DNA of 64,000 nt from Chaunax sp. Z400 (GCA_037577475.1 CM075197.1:21730150-21794149), one strand, 5' to 3'; positions 13,701-26,600 are shown, counted from the first letter of the stretch. The notes: a model not told the origin generated them from the letters alone. Program-made: numbers and translations.

Positions 13701-14027
13701 GGCAGGAAGCCACAGAAATGAATGGAAGTGTCATGGCATCTAGAGGTGTGCACATAAAATACACTTCGCTCATAGTTTCCCTTCATTTTACATTTTTTCA
13801 GTGTGTAGATGGTATGGACAGAAGCTAATTTAGAGAAACCATACATTCAGGATATGGTATAGTTCATTTAACAGTCACAGACGTATGCCGATTAAAAGGC
13901 GTAGGAGTCATTTAACCAGAGCTTATATGGAGTAGCCCTGAGCACAAAGAGTCCATAATTGTCAGCATGTGCAGGCATCCTGCTCGAGCACACACTCGTG
14001 GCTGGCTGAGGTTGAGGCCAGCCGGGG
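10779..14027. other. Unique DNA, no supported gene
   Basis: AT-rich sequence with short A or T runs. Open frames do not exceed about 91 codons and none is recognisable. No clear transposon ends were seen. Confidence 0.4.
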
Positions 14028-14130
14028 CTAGAAGCTCTGTGCATTCTGAAGTCTGATGGCTGCCGGCATAAAAGAGAGCCTCAAGTGCTCTGTGCAGCAG
14101 CCGGGAAGAGGGTGCTTTGTAGCTGGATCA
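14028..14130 (-). mobile_element. CR1/L2/Rex1-like LINE, C-terminal ORF2 remnant
   Basis: On the minus strand the frame ending at 14028 closes with TEHLRLSFMPAAIRLQN before its stop. This fits the C-terminal signature of CR1-superfamily and Rex1-type retrotransposons, where a basic 'R-T-x-R-L-x-x-SF-x-P-x-A-I-x-L-x-N' segment ends ORF2. The rest of the polymerase is not recognisable upstream, so the copy is short and decayed. The clade is a family-level guess from the motif. Confidence 0.4.
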
Positions 14131-14539
14131 GCACACACTGCAGGAGGTGGCAGGTGTGTTATATGGTGTGAAACAAGTGGCTCCGGATTCAGCAGCGATG
14201 ACACACACTCCCCTCTGTGTACCTTTTGGCAGACTTTAAACAACACACAACAAACCCCTGGCATATCTGACATCAACATATTGGCCGTAGCAGGTGCAGA
14301 GCAGGGGTCTCACTGCAGGTGAGATGCTTTGGAATGGACTGTACAACAAAGTGGTTTTGGGACTGCTGACTTAGTCTGACAATAACTAAAAAACATACTG
14401 TTTTCTACCACTTTGCAATACTAACCTATAAGAGGTAGTAGCAGCAGACTGGAAATACTTTAAATTCAAGGATAAGGCTCCCCAAACCATTCTCTTACTC
14501 AGCCACCCCTCTCATTGCTGGAAGACTTCAATGAAACAT

Positions 14540-15240
14540 GTTAATGGTAAACGACAGGCATCGCTGTTGTATAAATTGTTTGTGGATAAGTCTTCTGAGT
14601 CACTAGAGGATAAACTTAATTGCTGGGGGGAAGATTTACAGGAGGAAATCTCAGAGAAGGGACGGTTTGAGGCATGTCTGTAGGCTTAAACACAGACAAT
14701 TAACACACGGCTTAGGCTGCTACAATATAACTGGATTTTAAGAACATAATAACAGCATCAAAACTACACAACTTCAATCCCAATACACTGGATACACGCT
14801 TTAAATGTGTTAAAGTGAAAGGAACACTTTCACCATGTAATGTGGTTAAAACCGTTTGGATGGATGTTTTGGATATGGTGAACCAGATTCACCGAAGCTA
14901 TGCATTCTGGGTATTTGTCCAAACTATTTTATTATTACTAAATGTCATCATGCTATCATTGATCTATGCCTCTTACAAGCTGAGTAAGCTATAGCCACAG
15001 GCTGGAAGCACGCGAGATGCGAATGAAGAAATAATCCATGTTGTTTTTAAAAATCTTGTACTCTTCTTGTATACCTCTCTTTAGTTCCATTAACTTTGCC
15101 TATCTATTTGATGGTATGCTGTATTTGCTGATTTGCTGTCGAGACTGAACGTCCTTTATATGTTGTAATTCTATTTTTTGTTAATTGAAACCCAAATTTA
15201 TAAAAACAAAAACAAAAAAACAAGCAAACAAAAACATACA
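14540..15240 (+). mobile_element. L1-type LINE, ORF2 C-terminus and 3' tail, frame-broken
   Basis: Several frames together read as the end of an L1-type ORF2. At 14549-14680 the frame gives RQASLLYKLFVDKS then a DKLNCWGEDL segment before a stop. About 14700-14745 gives RLRLLQYNWILRT. Another frame from about 14755 gives ASKLHNFNPNTLDTRFKC and KGTLSPCNVV, followed by KTVWMDVLDMVNQI near 14849-14890. These match the order of the L1 C-terminal region with its cysteine-bearing segment. Stops and frame changes make it a dead copy. From about 15000 it continues as 3' UTR-like sequence to an A-rich tail at 15203-15240. The upstream polymerase is absent (5' truncation, typical of L1). Fish L1 lineage not resolved. 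Confidence 0.7.
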
Positions 15241-15273
15241 TACACACAAATAATGAGTAAAAATAAATTTAAA

Positions 15274-15297
15274 ATGGATGGATGGATGGATGGATGG
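15274..15297. repeat. (ATGG)6 microsatellite
   Basis: Six ATGG units immediately after the A-rich tail of the L1-type remnant. Microsatellites often grow from retrotransposon A-tails. Confidence 0.85.
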
Positions 15298-16811
15298 GGT
15301 CTAATCCTACTAACAAATACTACCTGTGTATCCACAGCATGATGTAGCTTATTCTTCTCCATTGGTTTTCAAAAAACCATTAGCAAGGCTCAAAATCTAC
15401 AGCCAGGCATGTGTTGTTAAAGAAATTATGCCCTGGGCTTCTCTGAGCTGATTTCCTACCATGGTAAACAAACAAGCAATAAGTGCATTCACAGCCAGGG
15501 CTGTATAAAAGGCAGCAGATTAGCAGAATTTCATAATAATCATATTGAGACAATGAGCATCATCGATTCAGGTCAGCCACAGGTCATGGATAATTTAGAG
15601 AAATCATTTGTAGCATTGTGCAATAAAATTTCTCAAAATGATTGTTTCATAACAAATATTGTTATATATTTTGTTTCGGGTTTTTTTTTACCTTTGTTAC
15701 TACAGCTACTAATGTTTATCTGTGACATGCTAAAACATACCAGTCGCAAAAGTTTATCCACCATCAGCTGTTGGTCATACCATACAACTAAAGGCATGTA
15801 ATATATTCATTATGTAATAAATATGGTATGATGTTAACACTATTATTATATTGTTAAAATACATTATCTCTATGTGAAACTGTCAGACACGAGGGTGAAA
15901 ATAGAGTTGGGCCTGTCCTGTATTTTGTGCATCTAATTTAAATGACTTCAGACATCAGAGTAGGGGAAAGCATGCCTGAGAGAAATAATTAATTAAATAT
16001 GTAATTAATTTTTTTTTTTTTTTTTTTTTAAAGAGGAGCCTGTGGCACATGGAAATTAAACAGCACAACTAAGGTGTTTCTGACAGAGTGATTGATTATT
16101 GCTGCTCACACAAGTTGCCTTCAGGCTGATCAAGAAGAACTAAACTGTTGTGAAAATGTGTTTGATGTTTGATTTGTTATTTAGACCCACTCATGATAAA
16201 CAATAATTCTATTTAGATGTTTAATGAGAGAACAAAATAAAATGCTCAAAAGACAGACATATTATGATCATGAACACAGGACACTGATTTAATGTTTGTT
16301 AAGACTTCCATCCAGGTTTTATCATTTCCTGCATCGCAGTTTTTTTGTCAAGTTGTTTAACTGTAAGAAACAGGTTTTACATCACATGTAGATACAAAAA
16401 TGGTCAAATGATTTTTAATTATTTAAAATGGGTCAAGTTTCCTCTTTGCCACATCTGCGTAAGTCAATGAACCTCCTGTATTTCAGTTCAGATGTTCTTA
16501 CTTTTAATACTGTATATCTACAGTATTTGACACTCTACTCGTACAGTAGTAAAACCTCAACATATATTGAAGAAGAGTGCAATGTAGAAGCAATTCACCC
16601 TCCGAGTTAAATCCAGTGGAACTCATTCTGACTAAAAGGTTTACTTCCTTGCAAATAGTGTCCCTCAAACATGATCAAAGAAAAGCATCTTCAGTTTCAT
16701 TCATATTTGTTACGCGATGCTTGTTTAAGAGCACGGCTGCACATTGTTTTAAAGTGATTGATTTAAAAGAAATATGGAGAAAGGTTTTCAATCCGAAGGT
16801 GATAACTCTTA
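15298..16811. other. Unique DNA, no supported gene
   Basis: It contains a long poly-T run at about 16008-16031. The open frame at 16577-16966 is mostly the antisense of the LINE fragment that follows and is not a gene. Confidence 0.4.
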
Positions 16812-16994
16812 CAACTCGGCTGCAAACCGTTCCAGTGCGTGCTGAAGATCACGGACTGACGAAGCAAATAGAACCACATCATCAGCAAAGAGCAGAGACG
16901 CAATTCGGAGCTCCTCAACCCGGACGCTCTCCTCGCCTCGACTGCGACGTGAGATCCTGTCCATGAACATCACAAACAGGATCGGGGACAAGTT
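16812..16994 (-). mobile_element. LINE reverse-transcriptase fragment with FADD motif
   Basis: The minus-strand frame is open across the whole segment and reads LSPILFVMFMDRISRRS, then FADDVVLFASS, then a short helix ending ERFAAEL. LSPILF and F-A-D-D are the motif B and catalytic motif C region of non-LTR reverse transcriptases; the two aspartates bind the metal ions. Only about 60 codons survive out of an ORF normally near 1000 codons. Similarity stops sharply at both edges, so the piece is an isolated fragment. The clade (RTE-, L1- or CR1-like) is not resolved. No interruption is seen inside the fragment. Confidence 0.8.
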
Positions 16995-18987
16995 GTGCAA
17001 CTTTTTAAATCAAATTTTAAGAGAAAAGATATGTTGTAATAATAATTTGTTGATTCAGATGCAGCTGGTGTTAACAGTAATTGAATAAACTGATGTGATA
17101 AAATGCCTTTGTGTTGAGAAATGATGCAGAGAAGTACGCTTAGATTTTTCATATTGTCGTCACCTAAACCGTTTGATATTCATCATATAAAAACACAACA
17201 CTGAGTCCCAAGCTAATTACAGCTGGATTCATGTAGGCAAACAGTTACAGGGGCCAGCCCTTAGCACAAAGCGACTGCTCAACTCTTTCCCCGAAGCCGT
17301 CACCCACAAAGCTTTTTCTTTTATTATTTATTCATAAAATTGTGTTTGCAAGACTGCATCCGTGTTTCAGTCTTAGGAGGGAGATAGGAAGGGAGGGTTT
17401 CTCATTTTTTAATCCACTGTGGATCCACTTCATTGACCTTCAATAAAGAGCAATAAATGTATGAAACTGATGAGGAAGGATTGTAATTCCATTTTTAATA
17501 TGAACTAAGATGGTCTATGAAAAAACTTTGAAGCTAAGGGAGGTTTAAATTCCTTTTTCCTGAATCCTGCCCAACCATCTTGTGTCTGTTCTCCATTTTT
17601 TGGCGAACTGACACCACAACAGAGGAAGAACTATTTTTGGGGAGGCACTAATTTTATGCATTAATTGCCCTTTATGAGCAGTTTAATTTGTGAGGAGAAA
17701 AGCAGGAATATCACAAACAACATTTTAGAAGAAGAGCTTAACATTGAATCAGAGAGACCTGACTCAGGCTGAGGCAGGAGGGGGGAAAAAACAGAGATGT
17801 TATTTATAATGTGTTTGTGTGGCCTAAATATTTGAAAATACTCCAAAAAATATTTTGTGTAGGCCCTGCAGCAAAGCCATGCCCAGGTCCACGGGAGGAC
17901 TAGGACTAAAAAATGAATCTGTGCCTTTACACGTGTGCACACACGTTTGGATAAAAACAACACAAATTTCCCATCTTGGATGCCCACATGGGTAAAAAAA
18001 AAAAAAAAAGAAAAAAAGATGAAGTGCTGTACAAGAAAAGAGAACGTGGTGCAGGGGCCTCCAGGTTCCCTTTCAGGGGAGACAATGTGATGCACTGACC
18101 CCTTGGTTGCCCTTCCAATGGAAGAAACGTTATAGTGTCCTTCAGGGTGTCCTGCATGCTTGAAAATAGATGTATTTCATGGCATCCATATTAACATGAA
18201 ATAGCAGGTAAACACAGGTTTAATTAATTAAGTTAATTGAACCAATTAATTTAGTGCGTTGGTGCATTCCTAGTGTGAAATAGCAGCAACTCGTAATCAG
18301 TATCATTGGTAACACCTGTGCTGTGTTTACCTTATTATTTCATATCAGAAAGGCTGTTTTGTTTTGTTTTTCTTTACAGATATGTATTTCTTTAATCCTA
18401 ACCAGAGTTTGAAACCCCCACTGAATCCAGCTTAATTGAATGAGACGAAGTAAAAATGTACAAAAGCGGCAGAGTATAATGTTAAATTCTAACGACTAAA
18501 AGGCAGCATGACCCAATCCTTAACTCTCACTTGCATCTTAGAACAGTGTGGTGGGAAATCTTCAAGAATCAATTGAGGATCACTGCCACGTTTAATAAAT
18601 GTACCAGAGGAGGAGGCGGATTGAATTGGGAAGTTGGAGTGCTGCGTTATTATTTGCTTCCACTGCAATATCATATTTGCTTGCTGCTTACGCATCTGAG
18701 AAGTTTCTTAAGTTCGTGTGTTCATTAAGGGCAGGCTTATTGATCCCCTGCGAATCTTTTGGCATTAAAAATGGGACCGGCCATTTTGTGTCAGCTCACA
18801 TAAGCAGCTTCAGCACTAATGAGCTACTGCACCAATTGACCGGTTCGTTTTTTATACTTCGCCTTGACAACAATCCTAAACTCAACCAAGCGGATTCAAT
18901 TGCATTGCATTAATTTTGCTTTAAGATGCATTGGTATTGAAACTTTCAGATACATGTAATCCTACACTCTCCCAGCAAGAGGAACTA

Positions 18988-18991
<4 letters not shown>
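16995..18991. other. Unique DNA, no supported gene
   Basis: The minus-strand frames at 17661-18095 and 17927-18157 overlap an A-rich run at 17995-18016 and encode low-complexity phenylalanine-rich peptides. They are not convincing genes. No transposon ends were recognised. Confidence 0.4.

Positions 18992-19038
<47 letters not shown>
18992..19038. repeat. (CT)n microsatellite, about 47 bp
   Basis: Pure CT tract followed by a short CA-rich stretch (to about 19058). Polypurine-polypyrimidine mirror tracts of this length can form triplex DNA in vitro; no function can be inferred here. Confidence 0.95.
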
Positions 19039-19039
<1 letters not shown>

Positions 19040-19600
19040 CACACATACACACACATACTCACCATCACGGTTGAAACAGTTTGTCTGATTGAATCTTCCT
19101 GGTCACGGTATTTATCGAGAGCTAGCGCTGTCAGTCATGTTTTGTGTGGCCTGAGGGAGGAGAGAGTTCTCCGAACTGCAGCAGCTCCATAAATTTCACT
19201 GAAGAAATTAGGTTGCTGTCCAGAACTTTTTTACCCTCTATACCTTAACCTTTGACACTGACACTGATAGATGTTAGGCAACGGAACACTGCCGCAGTTT
19301 GAGCATTATGGGGCGTTTTACTTGATGTAGTTTCTCAGACATGGTTGACTCTGATATTTATTCATTGTAATGAAGGTTATGTCCCGTTATCAGGACAGAT
19401 TGTCTTATTTGTTAGGGGATTTACTGTGGGTGAGGCCAAAGTCAGTGAATAATCAAAGATAGTTATGCTTTGATGTAAAGTATTGGTGTAACGTCATTTA
19501 ATGTAAAGTTATATATATATGGTACGACATAATTTGTCTCGTAAGTCCACATAGACAACAACTAGAACTACCTTTGAAACCTTTGTGTTGGGCCATCTTA

Positions 19601-19826
19601 TGCTGCGTTCACACAGAACGCGACGCAGATTTTTTTCACACGGCGCAATTACATAAAAAGTCAATGGAGAGGCGCGGGTAGGAGCGAGTAGACACAAATT
19701 TACGCAAGGCGATGCAAATGACTCAAATGGCTGGACGCGAATGACGCCGTGTCGCACGAGTGAAACGGATTGATCCCGCATTGACATTCAACGCGTGTGA
19801 AAATCGTGTTCGCTGTGAACGCAGCA
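19601..19826. mobile_element. Harbinger-type MITE, complete, 226 bp
   Basis: The left end reads TGCTGCGTTCACACAGAAC and the right end, reverse-complemented, TGCTGCGTTCACAGCGAAC; about 20 of the first 23 bases agree. The element is flanked on both sides by TTA (19598-19600 and 19827-19829). A three-base TTA/TAA target duplication is the mark of PIF/Harbinger transposons. The inside is rich in CG dinucleotides compared with its surroundings and has no coding capacity, so the copy is non-autonomous. Overlapping open frames are incidental. Confidence 0.8.
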
Positions 19827-20199
19827 TTAGATTAGCCTAATACCGCTAAATCTTACAAACTGGACCTTTAAGTCACCAGTGAATACATCTTATGTTTCGC
19901 ATGATGGTAACGTTTTAATCTAATCAAGCGGCTGTCTTATAACAAACACAGGTTTTTATTCAGTGAGAACAACATTAGTCGTTGTGCCTTTGGATATTTT
20001 GAATTTTCGACAAATTTTATATTTTTTGTTGCTTCCATGGAAACATGATTTTTTTTTTAGATGACTCCGTAAGCTAATCATCTTCTCCATAGCATATATC
20101 CAAAACATCCTCAACTCTAGTCTCACCAAATGTAGCACATGAAAAATATGTTAAGTCATGTGTAAATTAAATCAGTCAAACTACCACAGCTCTCTTTCT

Positions 20200-20684
20200 C
20201 TCTTCCTCTCGCTCTCCCTGCCCTCCACCCCTCCCTCTTTGTCTCCCTCTTTGTCGCCCTCTTTGATTGGCTACACTTCCTACCCACCCGATCTGCATTA
20301 AAACAATCAAGCCTCCACAGTGTTTAGCCCTTGTTTCTGTCTCCGCTCATGGCTCAATCTCACAGTCTACTCCAGTGGTACTTGATTGTTCCGGCCTCTG
20401 TGTACTCCTTGTGAATCTTTCCAGTGTGTTCTACTGTCCTGTCCTAACCCCAGTTCTCCTTGTGCCCTGGTTCTCTGGTGGATCGCCTGCCCGCCTGCCT
20501 TGCTGAGCTTCTTGAAAATATGCTGGGTCAAGTTGTACTCCGACTCAGACTATTACAGCCACTCTGACGCACCACCACCAGCCCCTCTTCTCCGGAGACC
20601 ATTTATAAACAGAGGAACTTTTTTTCTGCGTCTGAGTCTCGCTTCTGGGTTCAACCGCTGCCTCTGAACCTTCACCTTAACAGC
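20200..20684 (+). mobile_element. Possible LTR-type retroelement end, decayed
   Basis: A C- and T-rich segment with a conspicuous CCCTCTTTGTCTCCCTCTTTG stretch, the phrase GATTGGCTACACTTCC, and an end reading TCGCTTCTGGGTTCAACCGC then CCTTCACCTTAACAG. The 'ttctgggttc...aacag' ending resembles 3' LTR ends of teleost retroelements and the element at 60940-61321. Terminal TG/CA pairing and target duplication could not be shown. Two overlapping frames here are composition artefacts. Confidence 0.3.
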
Positions 20685-23615
20685 AGTACACCCGAAATTG
20701 ACCAACTCTATTACCCATTTTAACTGTTTCTTTTGCCATGCTTTTAGTTTGTTACCATTTCTTTGATTTCATTTTCACATTACCAGTTTTCTTTTTGCAT
20801 GGACAAGCTTGTTGATTCGTGTGTATTTAATATGTTAGGAAAATGTAATACAAGAAAAGATGAAGAAAAAAATTGCCTCATCAAGAGGAAAAAGGTTACG
20901 GCAACACTCGTGCTTGAATTTCACATGTTTTCATCTCTTCAAATTGATGGCACATGTCAATATTTTATGTTCTTTCTATTGATATATGGCCCACTGGGGG
21001 GTTTATCATATACTGATGCATTTGTTCTACACTTTTTCTGCTGGGATCTGGGGGATATGTCATCTTAAATCCACTATCTTAGGAGTTCCACTGAACATCC
21101 TGTGACCTGGATGACTCTTAACTCCCACATGCATATTTCTTTGCTTTACTTTACACATTGTTCTCCCTATTTAAAAGTGTGTGAACATAAATCAAGGCCA
21201 ACAAAGCAACAAAGCCTAATTCAGACAGTTCCCCCAGTCTGCTGGGAAATGACTAGACTGGTGACACATATTTCTAGCCCAGTGCTTGGGTTTTGAAAGC
21301 ATCTTAATGTGGACATTAACATTTGAACCCTAACAATTCTGTGCATAATGAACTCATCAGGACATTAGACACCGGAGAGACCCTTCTAAGAAGGTTGTGC
21401 TCACGTCATTTATATAAACCTTTGGATGTATTTTAGTTGTGCAGGAACAACAAGCTTTCTAAAAGAGGTGTAGTAAGTCTGATGGAAGAAATCCAATAAT
21501 ATCATAAGCCCTTTTGACACTGACACCATCCTCCGGCTTTGAGACATTGTTTCATACAAACCAACATGTTCATATTTCTCAGGAAGTTCCAATTTATTTG
21601 TATTATTATGTTTACTTGGCACAACACTGATTGGTGAAAAAACTCCTCATATTCCTTTTGCTGCCAGCCGTAAATTGAAAATTGTCCTTGACAAAGTTGG
21701 GATGTATTTCTCACATTATGTCAGGCTCGTATGGAATTTACTTCATTTCCTTGGCAGCAGCACAAGCACCCTGAGCTCCCCCGCTACATCTCATGAATAC
21801 AGAGACACTAACAGGGCAGCAACAGCAGTGTGGATGAGTAATGCGAAACAGATTTTGCAAAAAAAAAATGGATTTTAAAATTATGAACTCTTCCTTTAAT
21901 TGACCAGCCTGGTTGTGATATAATTGTGTCGCCACAGTAATAGCGGCTGCATTGACCCAGGCAATATAGCTCTCACTATAGCTCGCAGTTTGATTTCTGT
22001 CCTAGATGAATGTAAATCGATTCAGGGGTGAAGGGAAATGTTTTTGAGCTGTTGCATCACTGATCATAGATTTTCCACACGAAAATGTCTCTTTTTCTGT
22101 CATCTCGTGTTTTTCTTTACTTGAAAAGTAGCGATTTCAAAATCAAGGTAGTGGTTGGGTTTAGCGTCTGACTGAAAATAAAGGCTCCATCAGTTGTCAG
22201 TCTCATGATCACACTGTAGTTTTGTAAGAGTCCTCAGTTTCTCCAGCAGCACTTTACTTTTTCCCTGATTTCCCCATAAACTATCGATCCTGATGAGAGT
22301 GAATGCAGCTCGGATATTCTCACCATGTTCACTAATGAATATTTGCACAATTTATGTTGCATTTTAGGCTTAAGGATTAATATGAACATTAGAGTGTAGC
22401 TGTAGATTTCTAGACAAAGATGGACAGTTAAATCTAACATCCATCGCGAACTACAGCAGTTGTTATTTTTAAAGTTAAAGCAGAGCTCCAGTGGCTGCAG
22501 GGTCCATGTGAGGCAGATGCAGCCACGCAGCACATCTCTTGGCATGACATCAGTTCATTCTTAACCGTACCCGAGGCATTTACATTGATAGATTAGCTTG
22601 GAGTATTCTGCTCTTTCATTCAAACACTAAAACATTTAACCCTTTACTGTTGTTGTTGTTGTTGTTTCTTGTTGGGCAGGACATCTTAGATTCCTTTCAC
22701 ATGAATGACAGTTGCGATAGCTACTGTAAAAAAAAATTAAAATAAAGCTTACTATGTGTTGGCAATGGCTTGAAATAAATAACGTATTAATCATGAAGAC
22801 AAATAAGCACAACCATGCAAAGACCAATCAGAGTGAGTGTTTCTCTGACATTTAAAGAAATAGTTTTGGTAAATGTTTATCTGCTTTCTTGCCAAGATTA
22901 AGATGAGAGGATTGATACCACTCTCATATTTGTGCATTATGATGCCACGACCAGCAGCCAGTAAGCTTAACTTAGCATAAAAACTTGAAACCTGGAGAAA
23001 CATCTAGCCTGGCTGGGTGGAGACTGCAGGAAAAGTATTACTCTGATGCATAAAAACCTCCATAAAAATGCAACATCTTATTTTTTGTCTTCTTTTTGCA
23101 ATTTCAACCAACTGGGGTTAATGTGGGCCCCTTACCTTCGAACAGGTACATGGATACATCTCATTAGCAGTTTCACCCTTAATAATTTCAAGCCAGCTCA
23201 TTTTTTTGTGTGACATAAATATCAGTTCTGTTTCATAGTCATGGGTGTATTTTTCTGTGCCTCCAATTGTCACCTTGACACTTTCAGTTTCACTCTATTT
23301 TAATCTTTACAATTGTAAGAAGAATTTTTAACCCTCTGAGCTTCATGTTGTAGCAATAACTAACTGCTATTCACAGTTTCTAACCATCCAGCAGCTGTTG
23401 GTCAGTGTCTGTGACGCCGGAGTGGCGCTGAGGTTACCGAGCCAGCTATAGATCTAAACAAGTTAAGTTAAACAGAATCATGTTTGACCTAAAATGTTAT
23501 TGAAAGTGACATTGTAGCCCCTGGATTTACTGCTCCAATCATGGGCTTTGCCACATGTAAAGCCAGGAGGAAGATGTTTTAAAGGTAGGGACAGACTTCA
23601 ATACCTTGTAGCTGT

Positions 23616-23617
<2 letters not shown>
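20685..23617. other. Unique DNA, no supported gene
   Basis: A (GTT)n run of about 19 bp lies at 22649-22667. Open frames stay at or below about 103 codons with no recognisable similarity. Confidence 0.4.

Positions 23618-23659
<42 letters not shown>
23618..23659. repeat. (GT)21 microsatellite
   Basis: Perfect GT dinucleotide tract of 42 bp. Confidence 0.95.
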
Positions 23660-23663
<4 letters not shown>

Positions 23664-26600
23664 GGGTACTTGCACCACGCGTTAGTGTTGAAAAAAAGGA
23701 TGCATGCAATCGTTAATTACCGATGCTGTGTGAGTTTTGTGTTTGGACATTGGTGCTCACTTTTATTGTGACCAAGAGACATTATGACTCTTGAAGGTAG
23801 AAGCCAAAGTGCTGGTTCTCAGCTGTCAGTGTGTGGGCATGTGTTTTACTATGGACATTAAACTGCAGTCAGGAGTGATTGTTGTATTCAAATGAAGCGT
23901 GACTGACGTTTGTGCAGGTCGGAGGATAGTTGAGGGTGGTGGATGGAATAGGGGGATGTTTATTCGCAGTCTAACAGTGAATTATGTCATGTAGTTGAAC
24001 TAATCGCATGTGTGCAGAGCTACGCATGTACGCACGCATAGTTTAATTTTGACATATCTTTGAAAGTCTGTTTGATCCGTGGAAGACAACCATACTCAAC
24101 ATCCAACATCTTCGCACCATACAGACACGTCAATTTACTGTCAGGGCTGCTGTCAGTGATTGCATCAGCTCCGGTATCAGTCTGTCATTATGTCATAGTA
24201 CTGGAAACTTATGCTAAGTATGGAGTACAACATTAATTTATTGAATTACATATTATCTCTGGACCTAGTCTGGCTCTTGCTGCTACACCAGAGTTTATGG
24301 TTTCTCTGCCTGCCAAATCCCACTTTAACATAAACAACTAAATCAATCATTAATCAAAAATAAATACAACAAACCACATGCTCACTTGCTGTTTCCCCAA
24401 TTCCAGCCTTTTTCACCGTGTTGCTACTGTTTCCCCAAAAGACAGGGCTTCCTTACAATCCATGCAATTTCCTTGTCAGTGGTCTTTTTTTTCACTTTTT
24501 TTTTTTTTTTATCTGTCGAGAATCCAAAATTGCACCACACAGCAGATTTAAGACTTGACAGGAGCTCAGACTCAGTTTCACCTCAGTCCACGCTGTCTCC
24601 TCCAGGTTTGTCTGCTCTGTAATAAGTGCAGCCATGCTCATTCCAAGTACAGTGACCTATGCCAAGACTCGCTTGCAAAATAAATGAACTTTACTCATGC
24701 ATCAAACAGGGTTAAGCAGGAATTCCCACCAGAATACTAACAATTTAGCCATATGTGCAGCATGTGCCTTGTCTAGCATGTGCAATAAGGGCTTTGTGAG
24801 CTGGTTTTAAATTCCTCAGTGCACTTCTACAAGTTTTCTACATTTCAATAAGAATGCAGGAGAGTGTATGTGGCTATTTTGGGTGTTATCTGATTGGTTG
24901 ACAAAGAGCATTTCTTTTCAATTGCAGCTTGTTCTGCAGGGAAGGTGATAGCCTTCCTGATGTATGGTGTCTGGAGGAGGGAGGCACCACAGGCCTCAGG
25001 CTCCACAGGAGAAAGTGCTCCAGGGAGAGGAGAGGAGAGAGAGACAAGTTTAAAAACAGAACATTATTTGGGTGTTCTGATGTTTTCTGCGGGGAGCAAT
25101 ACCAACAGTCTAGTTATTTTGTGACTTTCAGCACAAAGTTGTCGAATGATCATCATTCTGAGTAGAAAATATGGCCACAGACATCTCCAGAAATGGGAAA
25201 TCAACTTAAAAAGAAATGCCATCTGCTCTTGGCAGCTTATTTGGTCCATGTGACTCTCCGCATCCTGGACTAGTGTGTGAGTTTCTTGTTGGAAAGAAAA
25301 GCTGTCCTCTCCATTTAAAAAAACAAACAAACGCAGAGACGAACACCCCGAACACACCCACAGCAAGTTTTCCTCCTCATCCAGAGTCTTTACCCACTGC
25401 TGCTGCACAGGTGACTGAAAGTAAGAGACACTCACTGCTCTCTGTGTGCTTTGTGCTGTTGGCTTTGCTATGCACCAGTGGCTCATGAAAATCAGGCTCT
25501 CGAAGTTCATGAATTATTCCCGTATATTTCTACATGTAACTGATGTCTTGTTACACTGCTGATCCATGGCTAATCAAATAGAGGTTTAGAGTTGTAAACG
25601 CCAGGTATGACATGGTATGGCATTTAAAATGTTCCCATTTGCTGCATGAATTTTACACCTTATAAATATGAGCAGCAACAGCAGATATTATTGACCATGG
25701 TCCATATATACTAAGTAGATTTTTTTTTTGTCATATGAATTCAAGGCTAGAATGTGTTTTGTACTGTGTACATATTTAAAAGGGGCTCTCTTTTAGTTAT
25801 GCAACCAGATTCCGTGTATATTTTGAATATGCGGTGGTCAAGCTGAGGTTGTGTCTTAGCAGATCAGTGCAGTTTTGGAGCTCAAACTCATTTTTAATAA
25901 ATTGTGTATTTGCAATAAAAGGTCACCTGATCGGGCACTATTTGCAGTTTTTAATGACAGTGCCAAAACTTTACTCCAAGAGCAAAATATGAAACTGTTT
26001 CCAAAGAAAACACATGAATCCCAGTCTACAGCTAATTGTATTGTTTTTCCTCAGATAATTCTGTGATTTAATTCTAAACATGTGGTCAAACTAAAAATGA
26101 CATATCTTGAGGTGATGATTTTAGGGTTGGTTGTTTGATTTAAGCATCACAATAATATTGAGAATGAAAAATAATTCCCTAAATTTGAGAAACAGTAAAT
26201 GTTGAATGCGTGTTTTATTTCCAGACATGAACTGGGAGAAATTGTTAGAAGAAAGATGCTTTGATGTTCCAGTTTTAAGTAAACAGGACAGATGGCGTCT
26301 TATAAAGAAAAAAACAAGAATAACCCAAATGTTCTTATCGCACACTGGTGTAAAGACAGCCATACCAAATTTACTGTATATTATAACTGGCACAGTCTTT
26401 CTATTGTATAAGGATCTTTTGTTTATCTTCAGCTCTCCCACTTACAATTGGTGTGATACTGGAGGCCAACAAAGAACAACTATCCTTGGCGTTGGAGGCA
26501 GGCACAGCTGAACTGGAAACCATGGAAACACAGCGCTTGTCTCTCTAATCCCTTGGCCCTGCCAGAGAATAGACAAATACCTGCACAAGCCCCAGCCTAT

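Noticed and set aside
16577..16966. 129-codon plus-strand frame
   Set aside because: Its second half is antisense to the LINE reverse-transcriptase fragment; the first half has no recognisable similarity.
24910..24927. Strong splice-acceptor-like tract
   Set aside because: No matching donor and no recognisable coding frame follow.
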